From NCBI GenBank assembly GCA_947561585.1, contig CANNZV010002308.1:40267-104266 (forward strand): a stretch of 64,000 nt of DNA, written 5' to 3'. Origin of the DNA: Caprella mutica. Lineage: Eukaryota > Arthropoda > Malacostraca > Amphipoda > Caprellidae. This document shows positions 22,790 through 33,041 of the stretch, in pieces. The translations under genes were made by a program, and so were the position numbers. Within the stretch, counting starts at the first letter, position 1, and every line of letters starts with the position of its first letter. Below the pieces are notes generated by a model. That model was given only the letters and a program-made list of their open reading frames with translations. It was not told the origin of the DNA and did no database searches.

Positions 22790-24035
22790 TTTAGTGGAGA
22801 TTCAACGTCCGCTTCAACCATATCGTTGACTATATCGATGACGTCAATAAAATTAAGGGAATGGTTTCGGGTATTTTCCATTTTTTTCGTTTTTTTTTTT
22901 TAATTTAGTTACCCTGCAAATCTACCAAAGAAAACTCATAAAAAATTCCATTCACCTAGTACGTTTGTGCGTGTGTCAAACGCGTTTCTCAGTTTGGGGG
23001 TTAGGGAGTTATTCTCTTATAGAGAGTGGGTTTATTTATGGTTGAATGGGTCCCATTTCAACCATAAATGGGTCCCATTTCAACCATAAATGGGTCCCAT
23101 TTATGGTTGAAGGCTTCGTCGCTGCCTGGGTTGACCCCCGAAGCGACCTGATGAGTCTTTTTGGCTGGGACGAAAAGCATATATTTTTTTTTTAAATTTA
23201 AAAAATTTATTGATAAATATTTTTCTTCCTCCATTATCTCAGTACCATTTTTTCTCAAATTCTCCACGTTCAAAAGTATAGAACTTTTTGGGGGTTGGTG
23301 CTACAGAAAAATGTATAAGAGCTAATATGTTCAGACCGAAATTCCTAAGGTCGTGGTGAAGCCCTTTTCCTATAACTTTTTCTATAAAATTAATTTTTTT
23401 TGAAGAAAAAAAAAAAAAAAAAAAATATGACAATTTTTTTTAAAATTCAAATAAAAAATTTTTCAGATAGAAATTAAAAAAAAAAGCTGCACCACGACCT
23501 TAGGATAGTAGTAGAGAACATATTAGCTTCAATAAATTTTTCTGTAGCACCAACCCCCAAGCCGTTCTATAGTTTCCCGGGGGGGTCGAAAAAGAAGGTT
23601 TTTCGACCCCCACGGGGGAGGGGGGCCCCAAAATGAAAAAATCTCAAAAGAGAGCATATGATTTCTTTTCACTTTACACCTTATGTTAAAATCTCAGCTC
23701 AATCGGACAAGTATTATTGGTACATCCTAAATACCGGAAACCATTCCCTTAAATGCAAAGAACCGGAGGTTCCATGAAAAAATGTACCTACCACTGTCTT
23801 TGACAATACACATGGATGCAAAAAAACTACTCCCTGAATGCAGTCACTTATATAAAGATTGTGATGAAAAAGGACACAAACACCGGTGACTGCAATCACG
23901 GATGGAAGAGGAAAATGAAGAGTTGATAGTAAATGAAGCCTGCGAGCCTACCTAACACAAAATTCTAATACCTCTTAGATAAGAAAATAACCCTAGAGCT
24001 ATTCTCTAAAACTGAAAATAGCATTAAAATAATGA
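22790..24035 (+). repeat. Interspersed repeat family M, copy nested in C1 and itself interrupted
   Basis: The first 65 bp (TTCAACGTCCGCTTCAACCA to GATGACGTCAAT) and the last 280 bp (from about 23753 to ACTGAAAATAGCATTAAAAT) are the two halves of one M copy. They are separated by a TTAA-flanked element at 22857-23748. Confidence 0.85.
22857..23748. mobile_element. 892-bp non-autonomous element with TTAA target duplication
   Basis: The ends GGGAATGGTTTCGGGTATTT and, inverted, GGGAATGGTTTCCGGTATTT match at 19 of 20 positions. Both are bordered by TTAA (22853-22856 and 23749-23752), and the M copy at 14 kb shows the empty site with one TTAA. TTAA duplication is the hallmark of piggyBac- and Kolobok-type transposition; the first bases do not settle which. 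Inside is a second inverted repeat (about 23272-23370 against 23485-23575, sharing TAAGGTCGTGG) around an A-rich centre, plus two to three copies of AAATGGGTCCCATTTCAACC at 23050-23105. No transposase is present. Confidence 0.85.
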
Positions 24036-24775
24036 GAAACATGGCTACCATTAATGTTGGGGCTAACTTGTTCAACTTCAGTCATTCATTTTTAGTTTGA
24101 ACAACACCTTTTACTGGTGTATTTATATCCCACCCAGGTTGTAATTAGTTTTTTTAATGTTTAAGTAATTTGCCATCGTTAGTAGAGAAAATTCATCAAT
24201 ATCAATTACATATCCATGTAAGGTATCTAACATACAAGGGATCCAACGGTATACTCGTTTATTAACGAAGAGATAAAATAATTAAAGGATCATTTAGTGT
24301 AATTAAGGGTTATAATTTGTCGTTCCTTTTCTGTAAATTTCGTGTAATTTCGCCATTTTCTTTCAAATTAGTCTTTCGGTAAATTCGTCTTTCGGTAAAT
24401 TCGTCTTTCGGTAAATTTATCTTCAGATAAATTTGTCTTTCGGCGAATCCGTTTTCGACAATTTAGGTTACGGCAAATTCGTATACGGAGAATCTAGTTC
24501 GGTGAAGTTGGTTTCGGCAAATTCGTTTTCGGCCAAGCCGCCGGATACCAGTAGAATACTAACAGATTTATGAGGCATGGTCTGCCCCCCCCGGCCAGGT
24601 TTGATAGTGACAAAATGTATTCTGTACTTATTTTTACTATAAAATAGGTAATTGGGTATGCCTTATTTTGCCAAAAATTTTATCATATTTTCGAAGAAAA
24701 TGTAATAATTATTGGTTCGCATTGAATAATGTTTAATATATTAATAAAAATGAATTATGCTATTTATATAGACCG

Positions 24776-24872
24776 GGTTTTTTTTGCTTGGGTGGTTTTT
24801 GTCCGGAGGATTTATTGCACGGGTTTTTTTGTCGGGGGTAATTTGCACGTGGGGTTTTTGTCCTGGAATCTC
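24776..24872. repeat. Relic terminus J, degenerate repeats of the transposon-end type
   Basis: Three to four loose units such as GCACGTGGGGTTTTTGTCC and GCACGGGTTTTTTTGTCG. Read inward from the right the terminus is ATTCCAGGACAAAAACCCC, which resembles array E's terminus (GGTTCCAGGAAAATTCACCG). No partner end was found. Confidence 0.4.
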
Positions 24873-25289
24873 GCTAGATATGCGGTCTCTTTCAGGCTAA
24901 GACTTCTGCAACATGAGATGGGTTTTGCTGTGTAGCACGATACATGCGCTCTCGCTCTGTTATTGCATCTGTTAACACGTGGGTAAACGAGCACATGTTC
25001 ACTCAAGAAGAGTCTGCGACTCATTTCAGATGGATGCACCCAGGTGGAATCTTTTTGCATACACTGCTCAGTTGCTGCTATTAATATTCTCTTCCCTCTT
25101 AACGGGCACCAACAAACCGAGGATAGTCAGCCCTCCAAAGATTAAGTCACCGATTGAAGCAAAAAACGCTCTTATATATAACTGCCTGAAACTCAAGAAG
25201 CTTATTCCTATTCGAGCACGCATTCAGGAGGATCACTTATAGTCCTCCCACCCTTTGCACTGGTGGACTGTCGGTGTAGGATAAGTCCC

Positions 25290-28035
25290 TTCAGATTCCC
25301 TTCGCGTTTTCTTTCTTACGTGAGACTGTACGGGACTAGAATTCGCATCAGACGTCCATTGTGGTTGGACGACTTGCTGATGAGTTAGCTATCTCAACAT
25401 CAATGGTCCTAACCATTGGTGGTGTCACGACATCGATGGTCCTATTGTTCTTAGCATCTACAACCTCTTGCTCATGGATTTGGAGATTTGGAACTGTCCT
25501 GATTACAGGCCTACATAGCTTCCGTACCCTTGGAGGACCATGCAAATTTTGGGACAACTTCTTCACAAAGATCCTGTACTCCTTGTCATTGAAGTGTACG
25601 TATACCATCCCTGACAGAGATCCAATCTATTAAGCTTTTTGATTATTGTGTCTTCTTTCAATTTGTCTTTGAACATTGAATCTATTGTCACTGTGCTAGT
25701 CAGAGAGATTGCAAGAAAATTGTGTAGTTGGGGCTAATGGCGAAGTAGAAGCCACATCATCAGTTAGAATGGGTTTTGGGTAGTGGATAGGTCTGGCAGG
25801 GCTTCTTGAAGTTGCATCTGCTGCTTTTTGCATAGCCCCTCGGCACACAAATGATATTAAATTTATATTGTAGAGTTTTCTCTTTGAGATTACGTAGGCA
25901 ATTGTTAGGGATTTTGTCATGGATCTATCACTGAATATTTTCAGTAGAGGCTTGTGATCTACAGCTACTTTTAAATGTGACTAACCAAGGACAAAATACC
26001 TGCATTTATCAAGAGCATCTGCAACAGCTAAGGCCTCTCCCTCGATTGGCGCATACCGGAATTCAGCTGAGTGTGTGAATCTACTCCTCACGAGAGTAAC
26101 CTTCCAGCCAGATTTACAACAGAAAGAGACATCTTTAGGGCAGTTGCAGTGTTTCTGGGAGAGCCAATTCCCAATGCGAGACTTCGACCAATCTGTAGCT
26201 AAACATGTGGGTAGTTACGCCTTTGAGTATTTCACAAATTATGAATTTCTTTGACTGTTCAGAAGCATGATTTAGTTCTGGAGTCAACGTGGATATTTCT
26301 TTAGGTTTAAGCAATTGAAGGAAAGGTAGCATAGTGTTTGTTATTGCAAGAGCATATGATACCTGATTCACGAGACCAAACCATGATCTGATTTCAGTGA
26401 TATTACAAGGAGTAGGAAATTCCTTTATGGCCTGGGCATATTTCTCTCCAGATAACAGAGTCCAGTGTGATAGTGAGTCCAGCAAGCTCAACAGAATCCT
26501 GTGAAAAACGAAATTTTGCGCATTAAATGTGACACCATGTCTGCCACATACGTCCAACCAGTTGACTGACTGGACTGACTGGAAAAAACTTTCTTCTAGG
26601 GTATCAGACCAAAGTAGAAAATCATCAATACATTTACTTATATTTGTAAAGTCAGCAACTATCTCATCATAACGCTTAGAATACCCATCACCTAAGGCTA
26701 AGTAGCCCTGAGGTGCTGAACAGTAACGGTACCTACCCCACGGTGTTATGAAGGTCCTGTAGTGCCTGTCTTCGCGTCTCAGAGGAACGCTGTAGTAGCC
26801 GTTCTAGGCATCAAACAGTTTTCTATTTACCTTGTGGGATAAGAGCGGGCCTGATAGAATGGAGAACGAGTATGATGAGTTTCCCTTGTGGCATGGGCAA
26901 TTGGGCATTCAGTGACTGGAGATCGACTGTCCTCCGTGGTGTTCCACCTTTCTTGACACAAACCACCATTCTGTGACACCAAGTGAATGGTTCGCCAATT
27001 GGGACTGGTTCGACTGGTTCGCCAATTGGGACTGGTTCGCCAATTGGGACTGGTTCGCCAATTGGGACTGGTTCGCCAATTGGGACTGGTTCGCCAATTG
27101 GGACTGGTTCGCCAATTGGGACTGGTTCGCCAATTGGGACTGGTTCGCCAATTGGGACTGGTTCGCCAATTGGGACTGGTTCGCCAATTGGGACTGGTTC
27201 CAGAACGCCACGTTTCACATCACGGTCAAGACCGGCTTTTACCAGTGTTTGCCAGTGAATAGGGATCGGTATGGGCGTGTTTGATATGCAACTGGAGTGG
27301 CATTAGGGTTTATCATTAGCTGTAGTGGAGTACCATCCATTATTGGTAGTATTTGATGATCGCACACATTAAAAGTATTCGATTTTTAGATTATTTAGTA
27401 AAAACTTCTAGTTAGTCCCTGTTCTGATTAGTTGCAGGGTATGGTAACTTGGTTGGAGGTTGAGGAGGGAGTTCACGTCTAGGACAGCTACAAAGTTCTT
27501 CTTGGGGAATAGCTGTAACAATTGTCTTGGTTGTCTCCATAATTGATGAGTCTGTCTCACCAACAGTTAGGAAGTTATGGGATACGATTTTGAGGTCAAT
27601 ACAAGCTTCTCTGCTGATAAATATTTTGTCACAAGAGTCAGTTACGTAAGTTAATTGGCGGGTTCTCGCTTCCAAACCCAGTTTATTAACTCCAGTGAAA
27701 GAAAGAATAACAGCTCCTAATATAGAAATGCTTTGATTGTTTGCTGCATGCATTTTCATTTTGACAGGAATGAGATTAGATTTAGAGAAACCCAGTTTAT
27801 CAACAATATCTATTCCAACCAAGCAACTTTGACAACCAGTGTCAGCCATTACTGGCAACTTACATGTTTTTGGGTTGAAGTCAAGTTGCAATCCAAATGC
27901 TTGGAAGTCCACTTGGTTGGCTGTCATCTGAAAGTAAGGTTATGGTTTAGAAGGCTTTTTCTTCCATGTACTAGTGAGGTCATCGTAGAGGTGGTGGTAT
28001 ATAGCTATTGTCTTTTTAATCATTTTGCGGCGGAT
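25290..28035 (-). pseudogene. Ty3/gypsy retrotransposon pol remnant (protease, RT, RNase H)
   Basis: The minus strand carries gypsy-type pol domains in order. The spacer before the protease (DDLTSTWKKKPSKP) is at 27940-28000; the protease, with ADTGCQSCLVG and the catalytic Asp near 27840, occupies 27412-27927. The RT starts near 27220, has an in-frame 18-bp repeat expansion, reads TWCHRMVVCVKKGG and RRTVDLQSLN, meets a TAG at 26803-26805, and continues with ITPWGRYRYCSAPQGYLA and the catalytic-site motif KCIDDFLLW near 26620. RNase H signals include EFRYAPIEGEALAVADALDK near 26030 and LKVAVDHKPLL near 25960. After KAADATSRSP (near 25800) the integrase core is absent and sequence like the pol C-terminal tail follows (25290-25608). 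Upstream, gag is missing: the element stops at the 32-bp satellite (28036). No LTRs were identified. It is inactive. Confidence 0.9.
26986..27202. repeat. 18-bp minisatellite expanded in frame inside the gypsy RT
   Basis: About 11 nearly identical copies of GGTTCGCCAATTGGGACT. On the RT strand each unit adds PVPIGE in frame; the normal sequence around it (RGVLEP... and ...EPFTWCH) needs only one copy. One unit is cut by 12 bp, still in frame. Because 18 is divisible by three, the frame survives on both strands, which creates several mirror open frames of ~90-130 codons. Confidence 0.95.
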
Positions 28036-30978
28036 GATAGTACATCATCACAGTGACTCTTTTCTCTGATAGTACATCATCACAGTGACTCTTTTCTCTG
28101 ATAGTACATCATCACAGTGACTCTTTTCTCTGATAGTATATCATCACATTGACTCTTTTCTCTGATAGTACATCATCACAGTGACTCTTTTCTCTGATAG
28201 TACATCATCACAGTGACTTTTTTCTCTGATAGTACATCATCACAGTGACTCTTTTCTCTGATAGTACATCATCACAGTGACTCTTTTCTCTTATAGTACA
28301 TCATCACAGTGACTCTTTTCTCTGATAGTACATCATCACAGTGACTCTGTTCTCTGATAGTACATCATCACAGTGACTCTTTTCTCTGATAGTACATCTT
28401 CACAGTGACTCTTTTCTCTGATAGTACATCATCACAGTGACTCTGTTCTCTGATAGTACATCATCACAGTGACTCTTTTTTCTGATAGTACATCATCACA
28501 GTGACTCTTTTCTCTGATAGTACATCATCACAGTGACTCTTTTCTCTGATAGTACATCATCACAGTGACTCTTTTCTCTGATAGTACATCATCACAGTGA
28601 CTCTGTTCTCTGATAGTACATCATCACAGTGACTCTTTTCTCTGATAGTACATCATCACAGTGACTCTTTTCTCTGATAGTACATCATCACAGTGACTCT
28701 TTTTTCTGATAGTACATCATCACAGTGACTCTTTTTTCTGATAGTACATCATCACAGTGACTCTTTTCTCTGATAGTACATCATCACAGTGACTCTTTTC
28801 TCTGATAGTACATCATCACAGTGACTCTGTTCTCTGATAGTACATCATCACAGTGACTCTGTTCTCTGATAGTACATCATCACCGTGACTCTTTTCTCTG
28901 ATAGTACATGATCACAGTGACTCTTTTCTCTGATAGTACATGATCACAGTGACTCTTTTCTCTGATAGTACATCATCACAGTGACTCTGTTCTCTGATAG
29001 TACATCATCACAGTGACTCTTTTCTCTGATAGTACATCATCACAGTGACTCTGTTCTCTGATAGTACATCATCACAGTGACTCTGTTCTCTGATAGTACA
29101 TCATAACAGTGACTCTTTTCTCTGATAGTACATCATCACAGTGACTCTTTTCTCTGATAGTACATCATCACAGTGACTCTTTTCTCTGATAGTACATCAT
29201 CACAGTGACTCTTTTCTCTGATAGTACATCATCACCGTGACTCTTTTCTCTGATAGTACATCATCACAGTGACTCTGTTCTCTGATAGTACATCATCACA
29301 GTGACTCTGTTCTCTGATAGTACATCATCACAGTGACTCTTTTCTCTGATAGTACATCATCACAGTGACTCTTTTCTCTGATAGTATATCATCACATTGA
29401 CTCTTTTCTCTGATAGTATATCATCACATTGACTCTTTTCTCTGATAGTATATCATCACATTGACTCTTTTCTCTGATAGTACATCATCACAGTGACTTT
29501 TTTCTCTGATAGTACATCATCACAGTGACTCTTTTCTCTTATAGTACATCATCACAGTGACTCTTTTCTCTTATAGTACATCATCACAGTGACTCTTTTC
29601 TCTGATAGTACATCATCACAGTGACTCTTTTCTCTGATAGTACATCATCACAGTGACTCTTTTCTCTGATAGTACATCATCACAGTGACTCTTTTCTCTG
29701 ATAGTACATCATCACAGTGACTCTGTTCTCTGATAGTACATCATCACAGTGACTCTTTTCTCTGATAGTACATCATCACAGTGACTCTGTTCTCTGATAG
29801 TACATCATCACAGTGACTCTGTTCTCTGATAGTACATCATCACAGTGACTCTGTTCTCTGATAGTACATCATCACAGTGACTCTTTTTTCTGATAGTACA
29901 TCATCACAGTGACTCTTTTCTCTGATAGTACATCATCACAGTGACTCTGTTCTCTGATAGTACATCATCACAGTGACTCTTTTTTCTGATAGTACATCAT
30001 CACAGTGACTCTTTTTTCTGATAGTACATCATCACAGTGACTCTTTTCTCTGATAGTACATCATCACAGTGACTCTTTTCTCTGATAGTACATCATCACA
30101 GTGACTCTTTTTTCTGATAGTACATCATCACAGTGACTCTTTTCTCTGATAGTACATCATCACAGTGACTCTTTTCTCTGATAGTACATCATCACAGTGA
30201 CTCTTTTCTCTGATAGTACATCATCACAGTGACTCTGTTCTCTGATAGTACATCATCACAGTGACTCTGTTCTCTGATAGTACATCATCACAGTGACTCT
30301 TTTCTCTGATAGTACATCATCACAGTGACTCTGTTCTCTGATAGTACATCATCACAGTGACTCTGTTCTCTGATAGTACATCATCACAGTGACTCTTTTC
30401 TCTGATAGTACATCATCACAGTGACTCTGTTCTCTGATAGTACATCATCACAGTGACTCTTTTCTCTGATAGTACATCATCACAGTGACTCTTTTCTCTG
30501 ATAGTACATCATCACAGTGACTCTTTTCTCTGATAGTACATCATCACAGTGACTCTTTTCTCTGATAGTACATCATCACAGTGACTCTTTTCTCTGATAG
30601 TACATCATCACAGTGACTCTTTTTTCTGATAGTACATCATCACAGTGACTCTTTTTTCTGATAGTACATCATCACAGTGACTCTTTTTTCTGATAGTACA
30701 TCATCACAGTGACTCTTTTTTCTGATAGTACATCATCACAGTGACTCTTTTTTCTGATAGTACATCATCACAGTGACTCTTTTTTCTGATAGTACATCAT
30801 CACAGTGACTCTTTTTTCTGATAGTACATCATCACAGTGACTCTTTTCTCTGATAGTACATCATCACAGTGACTCTTTTCTCTGATAGTACATCATCACA
30901 GTGACTCTTTTCTCTGATAGTACATCATCACAGTGACTCTTTTCTCTGATAGTACATCATCACAGTGACTCTTTCTCT
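28036..30978. repeat. 32-bp satellite, about 92 copies
   Basis: Units read CTGATAGTACATCATCACAG followed by TGACTCTTTTCT. Main variants are CTCTGTTCTC, CTCTTTTTTC, TCTTATAG and ATAGTATATC; they cluster in neighbouring units, as expected from local unequal exchange. The same unit, inverted, fills 59838-64000. The array begins exactly where the gypsy remnant stops and ends exactly where array E begins. Confidence 0.97.
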
Positions 30979-31464
30979 GGTTCCAGGAAAATTCACCGCC
31001 GGACAATTCTCCGTGAGGACAATTCTCCGTGAGGACAATTCTCCGTGAGGACAATTCTCCGTGAGGACAATTCTCCGTGAGGACAATTCTCCGTGAGGAC
31101 AATTCGCCGTGAGGACAATTCGCCGTGAGGACAATTCGCCGTGAGGACAATTCGCCGTGAGGACAATTCGCCGTGAGGACAATTTGCCGTGAGGACAATT
31201 TGCCGTGAGGACAATTTGCCGTGAGGACAATTTGCCGTGAGGACAATTTGCCGTGAGGACAATTTGCCGTGAGGACAATTTGCCGTGAGGACAATTTGCC
31301 GTGAGGACAATTTGCCGTGAGGACAATTTGCCGTGAGGACAATTTGCCGTGAGGACAATTTGCCGTGAGGACAATTTGCCGTGAGGACAATTTGCCGTGA
31401 GGACAATTTGCCGTGAGGACAATTTGCCGTGAGGACAATTTGCCGTGAGGACAATTTGCCGCGT
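30979..31464. repeat. 16-bp array E with a transposon-like outer terminus
   Basis: The left edge is GGTTCCAGGAAAATTCACCG, then about 29 units of GGACAATTCTCCGTGA. Units change in blocks from left to right: CTCCG (about 6), then CGCCG (about 5), then TGCCG (about 18). The terminus matches that of element B (GGTGCTAGGAAAATTCGTCC). No inverted partner is seen in the window, so this is either one end of a broken element or a lone expansion. Three open frames of 153-180 codons on the minus strand are repeat readings. Confidence 0.9.
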
Positions 31465-31483
31465 AATTTATTTTCTCAGTCAG

Positions 31484-31650
31484 TAGAATTCCTATATAGT
31501 GAATGTAGAGTCCTGAGTAAGAGAATACCCTGTATAGTTAGCAAATTTCATTCAGTCTTATTTAGTCTGCTCTAAAATGACAATGAATATCTAAAACTGA
31601 TGCTATTTATCGCAAACTAAAGAAAATTCATTCACTATAGAGGACTCCAC
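31484..31650. mobile_element. Small MITE-like inverted-repeat element
   Basis: The left side (TCCTATATAGTGAATGTAGA) and right side (CATTCACTATAGAGGA) are inverted near-complements about 165 bp apart. The interior is non-coding. No target duplication is clear. Confidence 0.45.
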
Positions 31651-33041
31651 TAAGAGCTGCTCTACTGAACTCTCAGTCATTCCCCACCGTATCGGGGTGC
31701 TTTATTTTGATGGTAGTGCTAAGTTATTTATTGTAGCACTAGTACCTGCCTATCTACAACTACAGGCGTTATTTTACAGCACTCACTCGGTACAAATTCT
31801 ACTCAGCCAATGCAATTGGTTCTTTTCAGAAGACTCGAGCGACCGATTGAATTAAATCTATCGCATGTTCCAATAATATTACATCTTATTATGGATTATT
31901 GGAAGAAATTTTGAAAAGCTAAGGAAGCTAAAGTGGGGACGGGTGTGGAGGGAGGATTACTTTGATATTTTTATTATTGAATTTTGCGAGGTGCATTTGA
32001 AGTACAATATCGACACATCGTCAGGAAAATCTACAATAGATAACTGAAAGGAAATGAAATGCACTGAACATTTGAAAGATTGCTGCGGAAAGCTGGTGTA
32101 TTAGGAATAATATTTAGGGGGTAAGTATGTATGTATAGTGAGAATATGGGGGTAATATATTAGTAAGAGTATGGGGTAAATATATTAGTAAGAATATGGG
32201 GGGAAATATATTTGTAAGAATATGGGGTAAATATAATATTAACAATATGGGGATGAATGAAATGATGAAAATTGATAGTAAATTCTTTTAATTTTTGTTT
32301 AATTCTCAATCAATTGTATTCTTCTTATTATCAACAAAATAATGTTTAAAGGTTAAATTACCAGATATATTCACATTAACAGACGGTATACATTATCGAA
32401 CAATACTACATTATTTGACTGTAAAAAATGTGCATTATACTTTACTTGATTAGAGTGGCATTGTTCTATAATTATTTGCCCCATTAATTATTGGTTAAAG
32501 TCAAGAGTCGCACCTTTATGTTTCTAATTAATTTAATTAACACTGCGTGCCATGGGGAATTAAATAGTACATTATTTGGCGCTAGTGTGAACTTATTCTG
32601 CGACTACCTTGATTGAATTGAAACCTGAAATATGGAGGCAAGTGTTTGTTTTCTGCAAACTCTAATGGAGTGCCCACTTGAAAAGCCCTTGCTAGGAGTA
32701 GACACAATGCACTTGTCAGAGGGATGTGAAAAGCCCTTGCTAGGAGTAGGGACAATGCACTTGTCAGATGGATGTGAAAAGCCTCTAAAAATTCCTTAAC
32801 CCTTAAAAGACTGAGTGAAAATTTTAAGCTCGACAAACCGAAATCATTCGATATAATAACACTATTGTATCAATCTTGGGTAGATGAAATTTTGCCCAGT
32901 ACACTAATATGTTTAAAGCTATTAACTGACAAAAATCATATAATTCGAGCCGCTGGTTTCCTGAATATCATTGTGTAAAGAATACTCTCAAATTTTGTCA
33001 GTCCAATTAGGGTTGAGTTAAATACACTAACCTCTCCGTTA
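31651..33041. other. Non-coding stretch with two short local duplications
   Basis: At 32118-32250 a ~27-bp A/G-rich motif (AATATGGGGTAAATATATTA) is repeated four to five times. At 32680-32780 a 50-bp segment starting GAAAAGCCCTTGCTAGGAGT is duplicated in tandem. The 84-codon minus-strand open frame reads this duplication and shows no domain. Confidence 0.6.

Larger units (their letters stand above)
22151..24549. mobile_element. Element C1: 15-bp-repeat-ended transposon carrying nested insertions
   Basis: The left end starts GGTCTAGGATGATTTTCCG and continues through some eight units of a 15-16-bp motif (CGAAAACGAATTGGC, CCAAATTTGCCGAA). The right end (24355-24549) is the inverted counterpart, ending TTCGGCCAAGCCGCCGGATACC. 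Without the nested 1.25-kb insert at 22790-24035 the element would be about 1.15 kb, the size of its sister C2 at 37.2 kb, and the inner unique sequences of the two align (for example ACTGAATAAA near 22670 and GGATCATTTAGTGTAA near 24285). Flanks read GGTAGAACTG and AGTAGAATAC, a possible eroded 8-9-bp target duplication. No transposase is encoded. Confidence 0.85.

Noticed and set aside
24812..25242. Overlapping 82-90-codon open frames on both strands
   Set aside because: No domain recognised; they lie at the edge of the gypsy remnant and relic terminus J and probably read decayed element sequence.
28036..30978. CRISPR-like array
   Set aside because: Units are directly contiguous 32-bp copies with no unique spacers and no cas genes; the context is eukaryotic.
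30896..31454. Minus-strand open frames of 153-180 codons
   Set aside because: Readings of array E and the adjoining satellite; same-peptide-in-every-frame effect.
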